Shown here: positions 9,803 to 26,139 of the stretch, piece by piece
How the letters are laid out: every line of letters starts with the position of its first letter
How positions within the stretch are numbered: position 1 is the first letter of the stretch
Origin: Closterium sp. Naga37s-1
Lineage: Eukaryota > Streptophyta > Zygnematophyceae > Desmidiales > Closteriaceae
Assembly (NCBI GenBank): GCA_947471745.1
Contig: CANJKZ010000176.1
Span: 36,001-100,000 of the forward strand
Reading direction: 5' to 3'
Length of the DNA stretch: 64,000 nucleotides
Notes under the pieces: generated by a model
The model's database searches: none
What the model was told of the DNA's origin: nothing
The model's input: only the letters and a program-made list of their open reading frames with translations
Program-made: the position numbers and the translations under genes

Positions 9803-12592
9803 ATGGCTCCGAGACGAGGCACAGAGCATCACGGAGCTGCACCAGTAAAAACGATCCGGCAAATGTCATGTCGCTTCCAGATCCTTCTGCTCTGCGTGGT
9901 TCTTCTGTCAAGCTGTGTGCATGAGCATGCTGCTGTTAGCGGAGATTCCATTCCAGATGGTGCCGTCAGAGCAGCAAGAGATGCCATTCAGGCTCAGCTT
10001 GACCGCCTCAGCTTGTCTCTTCAGCACCATTCCCCCGTGCCAACCGGCATGTTCGCTGCTGACCTCACAATCATGCCACCCAACACTGCCACGTGGAAAC
10101 TGAACTCCACTCAAGCGCGAGCCAGGCTGATGAAGTACCTGAAGCATTCTGAATTGAAAATATACTTCTCAATCTCAAAGCTACTGGTGGGTGTGGCTAA
10201 CGTGGGGAAGATGCTCCTTGAAAACCAACAGGTGAAGAATCAGCAGCACAAGAAACAGCACAAGAGGTGGCACGTTGCACTATCACTTGTAGGGTACAGA
10301 GCTGTGTTCATGGATTCACAGGGACGATGTAGACAAAGCAGCATACAGGGTTCTGCCTTGGCTCTCTGGCTGAAAGTCCCGGTATGCCGTAAAGATGCGT
10401 ACAAGAGAGCTCGGAAAGGGAATGTGATCCATGACAAGTGCGCCGCAGAAGCAGATGACCTGAGGGACGCACATGGCTCATGGCAAGTTGTGCTGGGGGG
10501 TTGGACGGCCTACGGTGGTGGTAATCATGCACTGGAATCCCACACCACAAGCAGAACCACTGGCGCTGAACGCAGCAGTGCCGTGCAACCTGCATTGAAC
10601 ACAGTGCTGCTGAGAACAGGCTTCTCAGGTGTGTCAAATGGCAAGGACCAGCCTCGCCCTCCCGCAGTATCACGAGTGAAGGAAGCGATTGAGCATGCCC
10701 TGGAGCTGATAGGTGACGCCCTGGCTGCTGGGGACAGTGCCAGTGCTGCAAGGCTCTTCTCCCCGCGTGCCATCATCATGCCACCTGACCAGCCCGAACG
10801 GCAGTTCCAGTTCTCGTTTCAGCTCCAGCAGTACCTCCAGGTGAGCCCCGTCCCCTGCTGCGTGCTCCTCAGTTCCTCCTGCGTGCTTCCCAGTCCCCAT
10901 CGTGCCTCCACTGACATGACGTGTGACAATGGGCAGCCACTGGCGTCGCGTCATCTCCAATTCAGCTTCCACATGGAGGAAGTTGTGGATATTTTCACAC
11001 CCAAGGACATGCTTGGTGGGGAAGCAGCCGTGGATGCACTTAGTGACGCAGCTAGCCAGGCGGACAAGGCTCTGAGCAGAGGACAGTTCACAGCCAAGAA
11101 AACTTCAGGTACGGCCATGCTCTGCTGCGTTGTTATTTTGCCCAGTGCAAGTGCGCTGATCATGCTCGTCTGGCACTGCATGGGTGCAGGCAGAGTGGTG
11201 CAGAGCGGCAAGTTCATCGCGCTGTGGGAGGTGGGCCCTGCAGGCAAGCCCTCCTGGGGTGTGGCAGCTGGAGCGAGTGCGGAGGAGCGCAGTGGGAGGG
11301 GCGAGGGACGAAGGGCGCTGGTGGAGGAACCTGTGGGCGGCAGTGGTGGGTTGCGTGACACTTTGCATGGGCGGCCGTCCCTGCCTGGTGCACGCATAGC
11401 CTGGCTCATGTGGACCCGCAACGCCCCCTCTCCTGCTCCTCCTCCGCCTCCGCCTACCCCTCCCACTCCCACTCCCACCTCACCACCTCCAATCCCTCCT
11501 CCACACCCCTCTCCATCTTCCCCTCCTCCATCCCCTCCTCCATTCCCCCCTACTCCATCCCCTCCCTCTTCCCCTCCTCCATCCCCTCCCTCCTCCCCTC
11601 CTCCACCCCCTCCCTCCTCCCCTCCTCCACCCCCTCCCTCTTCCCCTCCTCCATCCCCTCCATCTTCCCCTCCTCCATCCCCTCCCTCCTCCCCTCCTCC
11701 ATTCCCCCCTCCTCCATCCCCTCCCTCTTCCCCTCCTCCATCCCCTCCCTCCTCCCCTCCTCCACCCCCTCCCTCCTCCCCTCCTCCATTCCCTCCATCT
11801 TCCCCTCCTCCATCCCCTCCCTCCTCCCCTCCTCCATCCCCTCCCTCTTCCCCTCCTCCATCCCCTCCCTCCTCCCCTCCTCCATCCCCTCCATCTTCCC
11901 CTCCTCCCTCCCCATCCCCACCGTCTCCTACTCCTCATCCTCCTCTGCCGCCTCCCAGTCCTCCTCCTCCCCCCTCTCCACCACCAAGTCACCCTCCCTC
12001 TCCCCACCCTTCCCCTCCTAAACCACCCCCTCCCTCTCCTCCGCATCCTCCCCCTTCACATCCCCCTCCTCCGCCTCCCCAGCCTCCTCAGCCTCACCCC
12101 TCTCCCTCTCCACCTCCTCCTTCTCCCCTTCCTCTCCCTCCTCACCGTCCCCCTTCCCCTCATCCCCCACCTCCACCCCATAATCCCCCCCCTCCACTAC
12201 CCCCACCTCCCGCACCCCCGTCCACGCCCTATAAGCCACCGCCGTCGCCACCACCACTTCATCCATCGCCCTCCCCACCATCACCACCACACCGCTCCCC
12301 TCCCCCACCTCCTCCCCAGCCCACACAACCAGCCCCAGCCCCACCGCCTCCTCCCCGTTCACCCACAACACCGCCGCCCCCTCCGCATGCACGCAGCAGC
12401 AGGGTGGCAGTGCTGCTGCGGGCGAGGCAGCACATGGTGCACCGCCATGCCGCACTCGGGCTGCCCTCCCTTGCATCGCTGCTCTCCCGCCTGCTGCCCT
12501 CCCTGTGTCATGCCCCACAGGGTGCCACACAGCTGCTCTCCACGAGCAGCGACGAGCACAGCCCTTCTGCCAGCCCCCATGCATCGCAATAG
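9803..12592 (+). CDS. secreted protein: two DUF4440/SnoaL-like domains plus long SPPP proline-rich region
   Basis: Likely an extracellular or cell-wall protein. Modelled exons are 9803-10840, 10937-11108, 11190-11258 and 11400-12592 (823 aa); unspliced it is still open (929 aa). The N-terminus has a hydrophobic signal segment (ILLLCVVLLSS) about residues 27-37; Met21 is an alternative start. Two tandem NTF2-like (DUF4440) units follow. One runs from AVRAARDAIQ to GSALALWLKV...GSWQVVLGGW. The second runs from RVKEAIEHALELIGDALAAG to SGKFIALWEV...SWAWLMWTRN. Splicing removes insertions that would interrupt the second unit. About 320 residues of SSPPPSPP-type repeats follow, resembling hydroxyproline-rich wall glycoproteins, then a short tail without proline repeats. 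The family call for the globular part rests on pattern only. Function unknown. Confidence 0.72.
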   Translation: MAPRRGTEHHGAAPVKTIRQMSCRFQILLLCVVLLSSCVHEHAAVSGDSIPDGAVRAARDAIQAQLDRLSLSLQHHSPVPTGMFAADLTIMPPNTATWKLNSTQARARLMKYLKHSELKIYFSISKLLVGVANVGKMLLENQQVKNQQHKKQHKRWHVALSLVGYRAVFMDSQGRCRQSSIQGSALALWLKVPVCRKDAYKRARKGNVIHDKCAAEADDLRDAHGSWQVVLGGWTAYGGGNHALESHTTSRTTGAERSSAVQPALNTVLLRTGFSGVSNGKDQPRPPAVSRVKEAIEHALELIGDALAAGDSASAARLFSPRAIIMPPDQPERQFQFSFQLQQYLQVSPVPCCVLLSSSCVLPSPHRASTDMTCDNGQPLASRHLQFSFHMEEVVDIFTPKDMLGGEAAVDALSDAASQADKALSRGQFTAKKTSGTAMLCCVVILPSASALIMLVWHCMGAGRVVQSGKFIALWEVGPAGKPSWGVAAGASAEERSGRGEGRRALVEEPVGGSGGLRDTLHGRPSLPGARIAWLMWTRNAPSPAPPPPPPTPPTPTPTSPPPIPPPHPSPSSPPPSPPPFPPTPSPPSSPPPSPPSSPPPPPPSSPPPPPPSSPPPSPPSSPPPSPPSSPPPFPPPPSPPSSPPPSPPSSPPPPPPSSPPPFPPSSPPPSPPSSPPPSPPSSPPPSPPSSPPPSPPSSPPPSPSPPSPTPHPPLPPPSPPPPPSPPPSHPPSPHPSPPKPPPPSPPHPPPSHPPPPPPQPPQPHPSPSPPPPSPLPLPPHRPPSPHPPPPPHNPPPPLPPPPAPPSTPYKPPPSPPPLHPSPSPPSPPHRSPPPPPPQPTQPAPAPPPPPRSPTTPPPPPHARSSRVAVLLRARQHMVHRHAALGLPSLASLLSRLLPSLCHAPQGATQLLSTSSDEHSPSASPHASQ
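11440..12380 (+). repeat. CT-rich minisatellite coding SPPP repeats
   Basis: Imperfect tandem units, mostly 24-27 nt and built from TCCCCTCCTCC blocks, encode the proline-rich region of the preceding protein. Between 11410 and 12020 a second sense frame (Ser/Ile/Pro-rich) is also stop-free, as expected from the composition. The opposite strand reads as Arg/Gly/Glu-rich frames without family motifs. Confidence 0.85.
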
Positions 12593-12914
12593 TGTAGCGC
12601 TATTTCCCTGTTAGATGTGTGTTAGGATGATTGGTGCTTGTGTAGTGTGGTGATATCTGATGCACTGATACATAGACGGATGGTCGTGCTTGTAAGGTAA
12701 CTGATAGACGTTAGATTACAATGGATGAGTCCCGCATAACATGCAAGCCGGGCCTTGCTGCCCGTTTGACAGCAGCACATGGTGCGGTGTGGTGGACAAC
12801 TTCAAACTGAATCCATGTTTCCATCCCCTTAGCAGCTATGTACTCTTGCTGAACGATGGCTGTGGGTGCTTGTGGAGGGCGTGATTCAGAAAGCAACTAC
12901 GATTCATCAGCAGC
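12593..12914. other. convergent intergenic spacer
   Basis: Only 322 bp separate the stop codons of two convergent genes, so it must hold both 3' UTRs. Nothing else is recognisable. Confidence 0.6.
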
Positions 12915-15026
12915 TCATGGTCTCTTGCTGATGCGCGTCTCTGTTGATATCGTGATGTGCTGCACGCAAGTGAAAGGGGGGAGGTATGGGCGAGTACGGT
13001 ATAAGAACCACATAGAGCATCTTGTGCAGGCAGGCAGTATGAAGGAAATGTACGGTATGCTAGTGCGAGTGGGGCGCGCAGCAAGTACCTCGAGATGACC
13101 CTGGGCGGAGTAGTCAAAGCGAGAGACGATGGCCCTGTCGGCCTCCACAAGCCAGCCCGCCTTGAGGATCACCCCACCACTGGGCGTGGGTAGCACCCTC
13201 GACCACACGCCCTGCCATGGGGAGGCCGCACGGGCGATGGTCAAGCAGAGCATTGATTGGAATCAGAGGGCAGGTGGGTGCACCGATGGTGCCATGCTGC
13301 GTTGCTGCTATACAAGGGCGGCTGGGAAGGAGAAGTATTGACCTGCCCTGAGAGCCACCCGCAATCCCCATTGCTTGCAGCAAGCTACGCATTGCTGGCT
13401 GCAGCATGTGCTGTGAAGCTGACGTCAGGTGCAGTCGTCCTCTCACCGCACCGACACCTCCATTGCACTTTGTCGCTCACACACTTCTCTTACCTGAGGA
13501 AGCAGCACGGAACCTTCGTCTGTTAGCTCCCTGGTGACCTCCTCAGTGCCGGCCGGCTTCAGCTCCACCACCGCCCCCCGCCGCCCATACTCGTCGCCCT
13601 GCTCCGCGGGGGAGGAGGAGGGGGGTGGGAGGGGAGGGAAGGGTCATGAGGGCCCGGCAGAGTGAAGCACAATGCTAATCGTTGTCGGCTGGATGGGTTT
13701 GCCCTCCTCGGAGCTCCGTGGAAGGGAGGTTATGACGGAGACTGCACAGCAATGTGGTGTGGGGGGAAGGACAGTCAGAGGGGATGGCAGGGGGTGGGTG
13801 GGCAGGAAGGGAGGCAGTGCGATGGACGGACGAGATTCATTGTGTCCCACATGACATGTATGTCAAGCATATCTCTCGCTCACGGATCGCCCGTTCCATA
13901 AATTGTGTTCTTTCTTCTTCACCACTCTCGCCTCACTGCCCATCGGCTCTGCTCCGCACATCCCCCCACCTACCCTCCTCACACACACCATCTGCGCCAT
14001 GCAGCGCGCCGAGCTCACCAGTTTGAGGTCGGCGCGCATGGCGGAGGCGAGCCAGCGCCCCTCCACGGCCTCGATGCCCACGGGCGGGCCCTCCGCGAAC
14101 TCCGACGACTCGTTCGCGCCGTCGGGCTCGGCGCGCCACTGGCCCACCCACCGCTCGCGGAACAGCGTCATGCCCAGCAGCTGCGGCAGGTGCCCCTCGT
14201 CCCCCACCCCGCCCGCCGCCCCCTCGCCCTTCTGAAAACGCTGCACCACGCGCACGCGCACGCGCTCGGGCTTGCCGTCGGTCTGCGCGTCCGGGTTTTC
14301 CGCGACGAGGCAGTGCTCCAACTCGAAGAACTGCGACGCGTCGCCGCTGCCGCTGCCCTGCCGAACCACTACGTGAGCCGCGTTCACGCCAGGCTCGGAA
14401 GCAGGCTCGGAAACGGATTTCCCGGGCCAGGCGACGGCGTAGCAGCCGTCGTCGCGGAAGCCAAGCACGCCCGCCGCGTCCTGCCCGATCCCCGCCGCGC
14501 GCCGATCCACGCTGTAGCGCGACGCCGCGCCGCCGCCGCCGCCAAAGCCAAGCGACGGCAGGAAGCGCTCGGAGACGGTTTGGACTTCCCCGGTAGAAGC
14601 ATCCGCGTTAGTGGAGCTGTGCGCTTGCCACGCGAAGAGCGCGAGGCCCCAGTCGCAAAAGGGCGGCGGAATGGCCTCCCTTGGGATCTCCGTCTCTATC
14701 CCGTCGGGGCAGAAGTCCGATGAGTACCCCGCCCATTCCCCGGTGATTGCGGCGGAAAACGCGGACCAGGTCTGCGGCAATTGCGCAGCTTCGACGGTCT
14801 GCACGGATGCCCTGGGCGCGGCGGGCGCGTGGCGGTGCTGGTTCACACGCGCGGATGGTCGGTGCGCGGGGAGGTGAAGGCGGTGTCGACGGGAGGAGGG
14901 CACGAAGGCCGCGGAGGAGGAGAGGCGGTCCGCGAGAAGGGCGGGCTTACTGTGGGTGGCGGAGGGCGAGCAGCGCGGTGCGATGGAGGCCGATAGGCCG
15001 CTGCGGAGCAGTAGAGAAGCCGCCAT
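12915..15026 (-). CDS. chloroplast-targeted DUF3598-like protein
   Basis: Conserved plant plastid protein of unknown biochemical function. Exons on the minus strand: 15026-14019, 13598-13494, 13211-13089 and 12959-12915, all phase 0, 426 aa. The first 80 or so residues are Ala/Ser/Arg-rich with few acids, a plausible transit peptide. The family is recognised from WSAFSAAITGEWAGYSSDF, EIPREAIPPPF, ALFAWQ, ASRYSVDRR, FFELEHCLV and RVRVVQRF. The C-terminal exons give VTRELTDEGSVLLPQ, VILKAGWLVEADRAIVSRF, YSAQGHLE and a last short exon of 14 residues matching the family's basic end. The DUF3598 (lipocalin-like) label is from memory of cyanobacterial and plant relatives and is the least certain part. 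The gene model itself is well supported by phases. Confidence 0.8.
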
Positions 15027-15675
15027 CGCCTACAGCGAGCTCGACTGCCGCTGCAAAGAAGCTATCGCTCACTGCAGATGATCGAGAACGGAGGCTCGAG
15101 GTATGGGACTGAAAGTCGAGATGTGCAACACAAGAGTGAGTGTGAAGGATTTGAATATGTGCTGATGTGATCTTCAGCAATGCGACATTCCCAAGGTGGA
15201 AGGTGAATGCACTGCGCGGAACTGCGGCTCCAGATTGCGCGGGAATCATAAGAATGATGAGGGCATCCAATGTGGCATACTCTGTGTGGCTTCACTGACG
15301 AGGCATGCACTCACAGGTTGATGTCCTCGTTAAAGGATGGTCAGCCCCCTTGTGAAAGTGTACACTAAGGCCTTTACGCGTAGCATAAGCTGCACTGAAA
15401 TATTGCACCCCTCATGACCATTCATAAAGTTAAAGCGACGGGCAACTTTTGGCAGTGTTGGGTTCAGAAGTTTTTTTTTTGAACCAGGCTTGCCAGCGCG
15501 AAAGTGCTGGCTGGCGAAAACCAGGATTTCGTGCGGACACTTTCCATCCACAGTAACAGTTCGCCAGGGTTCTGGGTTTTGGGTGGCAAATGTGCACCGT
15601 CGCTTTAACATAACGCGTCTGAACAAATACGACAAATAAGTGGAACCATGGCCGCAAGCATGTGCGCGCACGGCT
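15027..15675. other. intergenic between PRMT3 3' end and the DUF3598-like promoter
   Basis: 650 bp containing the PRMT3 3' flank, the promoter of the DUF3598-like gene and a small inverted-repeat element described separately. No gene seen. Confidence 0.6.
15429..15609. mobile_element. possible MITE-like inverted-repeat element (181 bp)
   Basis: The ends GTTAAAGCGACGG (15429-15441) and CCGTCGCTTTAAC (15597-15609) are perfect 13-bp inverted repeats, and weaker complementarity continues inward for about 15 bp. The interior has no coding motif. An ATAA lies one base outside the left end and immediately outside the right end, a weak candidate target duplication. Size and form fit a non-autonomous DNA element. 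A single copy in this window means mobility is only inferred. Confidence 0.45.
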
Positions 15676-20860
<5,185 letters not shown>

Positions 20861-21358
20861 CCGCGCGAGCGGAAAACAGGAGAACAAGCGGAGATTTACA
20901 CGAAGCGGAAAGTTTAAATGATGTGCCAACAAGCTCCCTTCTATAAAGTCCCTACACGGTAGAAATAAACTTTAAATAGAGACAGACGAGAATATTCAAC
21001 CCAGCCTTGAAGCTCGCACCCCGCGATTTGGTGGTTCCTGGGAAGAATGATAGGCAAGGGTCAAACCAAGAATTGTGCTCGACAATCCCAAGGAAACCCA
21101 TTTCGTGACTTCCTCGCTAGCGAAACCCAACGCGTTGGATTTTCACGTAGATGATTGCTTTAGGGAACCAACATTGTGCCAAGTCTGAAAACTTGTTAAA
21201 AAAACAACACAGCATTGTTAACTACTATTCCCCCTTGTACAACCTCCCTATATTTGGTTCCCTCGCACGTGTATAAGAACACCAATTTTTTCTTAATGGT
21301 ACGTTTGCAATTTTTTGGCATGCAGGCTCTCTGCTGGTAATCCAGGTGGGTGGGCACA
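20861..21358. other. intergenic between WDR75 3' end and PRMT3 start
   Basis: About 500 bp, AT-richer than the genes, holding the PRMT3 promoter and the WDR75 3' UTR. No gene or repeat seen. Confidence 0.6.
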
Positions 21359-24300
21359 TCAATGCAGTGAGAGCTGGTCCAGCATGGCTTGCATGAACTG
21401 CGGGTACACCCTGGACAGCGATGGCAGCACGTGTGACGGCGCTGACAGCAGGCTGCCCCACGGCCGCCCCTCCACCGCCTCCATCTCCCCTTGCCCCCTC
21501 CCTTCACCCGCCGCTCTGCCCTTCTCCGACAAACCCCCTGCCGCTGCTGCCACGGCCGCTGCGGTGGTTGCTGCTCCATAGATGCTTTCAAAGGCCGAAA
21601 GAGCTGCCACAGGCAAGAGAAATGAAGAGAATGGAAGCAAGCAAGTCAATGAATTTGGAGAAGGCAAGATGACAGCAGGGGCAATAGACATTCTTGAGGA
21701 GGGGTTGATGAGTAGAGTGGATGGACAGAGGGAGGGAGGGGTGGGGCCAGGGGCAGCTTTCTCACTCACCTTGACCGTCCGCCATGCCAGCAGCAGCACC
21801 ATTTGACAGCTCCACGTCCCGACCCGCTGCATCTGGCGCAGGCCGGCTCTCCTCCCCATTCAGCACCGCATACTCCCTGCCACCGCTCACCACCACGATG
21901 GACCACTGCGCTGTCCCTTCCTTGCTGCTGCTGCTGCTGCTGCCGGCAGGTGCGGAGGAGGGTGGCAGGAAGGCGACAGTGGCGGCAGTGACATCAGCCA
22001 TCTCCCACGCTGCGATGGGCACAGGGCTCTCCCCGCCCTCAAACACCAGCACTGCCCCCTTCACCGCCCCGCCTTCGCCTGCACTCCTCCTCGCCCACCC
22101 ACTCCTCCCAACACTACCTTCCTTCGGTCCCACCTCCTCCCCGTGCTCCTCCTCCTCACCCTCCCCCCCTTCCTCGTCCTTCTCCACGCCACCGCCCTGC
22201 CCTGTGTCGCCGCCCCTCCCACCACCGCCACCAGCGGTGGGAGCAGCAACGATGACGGCGAAGAGCGGTGCAGAGGGGTGGGTGGCGAGGGAGAGCACAC
22301 GGAGGTGGAGGCACCAGGCGAGGGAGAGAGAGAGCAGACTCCACACGGACAGAGCCGCGTAGGGGGCAGCGGTTGAGCCTGGCGGCGTAAAGTAGGTCCC
22401 CGAGGGGGCGAGGGCGCCGGAGACAGCAAGGAGGAAGGGGGAGTGGGGCAGGAAGGCGAGCGCGGTGACGGGCTGGTGCCACGGCAGGCCTGCCTGCAGG
22501 GGGCTGAGAGAGGGCGCGCAGTGCAGCACGGCCAGCAGCGCGTGGCGGTCGGGGTCCCACAGAGTGACGCGGTGCAGGGCGGCCACGGCCAGCAGGGAAC
22601 CCTCCCAGGAGAAGCTCGCTGCAAGGAGGGGCTGCGAGGCGTAGCTGCCCACCCCACGGCAGCGCCAGCAGAAGGTCAGCGGTGCGATGCCCGCCTCCCG
22701 CTCCTCCATGCGCTCCCGCGCCGTCTTCGCTTGCCCTGACCCCTGCACGCCTCCTCTCCCTCGCCCCCCGCCCCCTTTCACTCCCCCACGCCCCTGCTTG
22801 GCACCCTTCCTCTCTCCCTCCTCCCCCCCTTCGTCCTCCCCCTCGCCCCACACGCGGGTCCAAGTGCGGAATTCACCGTCCGTGCCGCACGTGACCACCA
22901 TGTCGCCGCCCGCCCGCACGTGCACGCCGGTCACCAGCCCCGCCGCCCCGTGCGGCGCATCCACCGCCGTCGTCAGCGCCGTCAGCCCCTCCTTGCCGCC
23001 CTTGCCTCCCTTGCCACTGCCCTGCCTCACGCCCTGAGTGCCGCCGAACGGTGCCGCCCAGAACTTGAGGGTGGACTGCTGGCCGGCCAGATCTTCCGGC
23101 TGGCGGATCTCAACAGTGACCAGCGTGTGGCCGTCAGGGGAGAAGCACACGTGGCTCACCCAGATTGGCGGGGGTTTCGGCCCCTGCTGCTGTGGCTGCG
23201 GCTGCTGAGCTTTGCCTTGCCCGCCCTGCAGCAGGCGCACGGCCTGGTCGCGCTGCTGCATCTCCTGCAGCTTCAAGGCGCGCTTGAAGCGGGCCTCAGC
23301 GGAGGAGACCACGTTGATGCGCATCAGCTGCACCGCCGCCACCACCTGCTGCCTCCCCACCTCGTACACCTGCACCAGCCCCAGTGGCCCCACCACCACC
23401 AGCCGCGCACTCCCGCCCCTCACACTCTGCACCACTGCTGACGGGGCACCGCCGCCCGTCACTGCCAGCTCAACCGCCAGCTGGCGCGCCACGTCAGCCG
23501 GGAGGCAGTTGGAGAGGGAGGAGGAGGTGGCAGAGGCGGAGGAGGGGAGGGGGCCGAGGGGGGATTTGAAGGGGTCGAGTGGGGGGAGGATGAAGTGGCG
23601 CGCGGGGAGGGGGCGTGTGGGGGGCGGGGGGGCGATGCCGCGGATGGAGGCGATGAGGGACGACTCGCTGAGGTCCACCACTCGCACGCTGTTGTCCGCA
23701 CACTGCATCCCAAACCGCAACGCCTCCGGTGCTGCCAACGGTGCCACCAGCGACCGCGCTCCCCCTGCCCCCCCTGCTGCTGCTGCTGCACTGGGTGTGG
23801 AGGGGCTGGGGGGAGGCAGCGGGGGAAGCAGGGAGGGCGGGAGCACGAGGCGGAGCAGGGCGGCGGGCATGCGGGGGAGGAAGCGGCGCGCGCCGGACTG
23901 CAGCTGCCAGACGAGCGCCACGGCCTCGGCGCCTATGGACACCAGGTGCACCCCGTCAGGGGAGAAGGCGAGATCCGCCACGGCGGAGGCGTGCCAGTGC
24001 AGCGATGACACCGCCTCACAGTCCTCCTCCCCCTCCGCTCCCCTCCGCCCCTCTCCCTCCTCCTCGCCCTCCCCCTCCTCCCCTTCTCCTGCTCCTGCTG
24101 CTCCTCCCCCTCTCCCGGCGCCCCACCTGCCCCCGCCCCCTCCCTGCCCACCTCTCCCCCCTCCCCGACCTCTTCCCCCCCTCCACCCGCCCTCTCGCCC
24201 TGCGCGTCCGCCAGCTGGCGCGCCCCTGGCTTGGCCTTCCCCCCACGCCCAGCCGGAGCGGCGGCCGATGCCGTGCCACACCACCATGCGCCCCAACACG

Positions 24301-26139
24301 TCGCCCGCTGCCACCTGCACGCACGCGGGGCGGGAGAGAGACGGGGCACGTGGGAGGTGGCTGTGAGGGGCACGTGGGAAAGACGAGCGTGAGAGGAATG
24401 AAGGAACAGCAGCAGGGGCAGCAGGAGCATCATGAGGGGCAGCAGGAGCATCATGAGGGGCAGCAGGAGCATCATGAGGGGCAGCAGGAGCATCATGAGG
24501 GGCAGCAGGAGCATCATGAGGGGCAGCAGGAGCATCATGAGGGGCACGAGTGGCATGAGCAACAGCGGGGGCATGGGGGCATGGGGGCATGGGGGCATTG
24601 GGGGGAGAGCGCGCATGGGGGGAATGGGGCGGCGCACCTGCTGGTCATCGGGGTGGATGGCGACGCATGTGAGCGCGCGGCGGTGGTGCAGGTGCAGGCG
24701 CGCGTGGTGCGCGGGGCGCGTGCAGTGCGCCACGAACACCTTCCTCCCCGACGCCACCGCCAGCAGGCGCCCCGTCGCTGGGCTGATGGCCAGCGGGGAG
24801 GACACGAGCAGCTGCACGGAGGGGGAGAGGAAGGGGGAAGAGGTGGGGGGAAGGAAAAGGGAAGAGAGTGGGAGAGGAGCAGGGGCAGGCAGGGCGGGTT
24901 GAGTTGATGGGGAGAGGGGCGAAGTGGCGTGAGTGGGGCGCACGGCAGCATGGCATGCAAAGCGTGAAAGAGAAGGGCGGGCACAGGCGAGGAGCAGGTT
25001 GTGACCTGGTGGAGGAGCGACCTGGTGGAGGAGCGACCTGGTGGAGGAGCGACCTGGTGGAGGAGCGACCTGGTGGAGGAACGACCTGGTGGAGGAGCGA
25101 CCTGGTGGAAGAGCGTTTTGAGGCAGCGGTCTTGGAAGACGTCGTAGTGCAGCAGGTCGCAGCCGCGCTGCTCGTTGCCCACCACCACCAACGCCACCGG
25201 CGCCACCGCCCTCTCCTCCTCGCGCCCGCCCGCCCCCTCCACCATCTCCGTGCTCGCATACGGATACATCACCTGCTCATGGCGTTGTGGTTAGTGGGGG
25301 GGAGGAGAGGGAGAGTGAAGGGGAAAGGAGACGAGTGCAGAGAGAGGGTACGCAGGGAAGCGAGGAGGGTAGTGGGGAGGAGGATTGGTGGCGGTGGCGC
25401 GGGGAAGGAGGTGCGAATCGGATCCCAGGCGTGGGTGTATGGTGCGATCCAGAGAGTGAAAGTCACTCACAAGGTCTCTGATTGGTCGGCCCAGGTGCAG
25501 CACTCTTAGCGAGGCCCCCGTTACAAAGTTCCACAGCCGCATCGTTCCGTCCAGCGACCCGCTCCACGCGTACACCATCGATGACGTGGCAGAGTCTGGA
25601 GCTGACACGTCAGCAGGGGGGTTGATCCCCATGTGGTCATCGTCGTCATCAGCGCCGCGAGCGGCAGCGGCGGATGCGGCGGGCGAGCGGGCGACGGCGG
25701 AGGTGGAGACGCACGTGACGAGCGCCGTGTGGCCCTGCAGCACCGCCACCTGCCGGGGGGGGTGGAGGAGGGGTTGGGGGGACGGGGGGTTGAGGGGTTG
25801 AGGCGAGGGGGTGCGGAACGAGCATGCGGCATCGGAACGGCTGTGAGGACTGCTTCGGACGCACGGGGGCGAGTCAACTGCGCGAGTTCGGGGTTTATTG
25901 CGCCGCATGCACGGGGCGCACCTCGAGCGCGGGGAGAGCACCTCGGAGCGGGATGCGCACCTGGGCGGCGGGATGCGCACCTGGGTGGCGGAGGCGAGCG
26001 CGAAGACGCGGACGACGGCCCCGCACGGGCAGAGCAGGCGCTGGCCGTCCGCGCTGAACGCCGCGCGCCCATCCACCAGACTGCCGCCGCCCCATGCCAC
26101 CGGCGCGGCTGCCGCCAGGGTGGGCGGAAGCGCAGGCAT
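21359..26139 (-). CDS. WDR75: WD-repeat protein WDR75/NAN1, U3 snoRNP (t-UTP) component
   Basis: Nucleolar WD40 protein of the small-subunit processome, needed for pre-rRNA transcription and early processing. Exons (minus): 26139-25981, 25749-25471, 25272-25102, 24811-24638, 24314-21770, 21603-21359; phases agree; 1,190 aa. Order of WD blocks matches WDR75: VLQGHTALVTCVS, AWSGSLDGTMRLWNFVTGAS, RALTCVAIHPDDQQ, HWHASAVADLAFSPDG, FGMQCADNSVRVVDLSE, WVSHVCFSPDGHTLVTVE, VVTCGTDGEFRTWT, GSLLAVAALHRVTLWD. The C-terminus has the family's AFESIYG and LLSAPSHVLPSLSRVYP signature. The protein is longer than usual because of Gly/Glu-rich insertions in the 2.5-kb fifth exon. The start is chosen as the only upstream ATG in frame with the first WD block. 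Confidence 0.9.
24411..24545 (-). repeat. 21-bp tandem repeat in WDR75 intron 4
   Basis: About six copies of a 21-bp unit (GGGCAGCAGGAGCATCATGAG on + strand, one base variable) in the middle of the intron, about 90 bp from the donor. The unit does not contain the splice site. Adjacent GCATGGGG units form a second small array. Confidence 0.85.
25012..25112 (-). repeat. 16-bp array at WDR75 intron 3 5' splice site
   Basis: In gene sense the exon ends CTCTTCCACCAG and the intron starts GTCGC. About seven units of CTCCTCCACCAGGTCG follow. Each repeats about 12 exon-like bases plus a GT, so the true donor among the copies cannot be fixed from sequence alone; the first copy keeps the phase. Confidence 0.85.
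25941..25990 (-). repeat. junction duplication at WDR75 intron 1 donor
   Basis: CCAGGTGCGCATCCCGC occurs twice, 20 bp apart, in gene sense. The first copy spans the exon 1 donor (CAG|GTGCGC at 25981/25980). The second lies just inside the intron. Confidence 0.8.
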
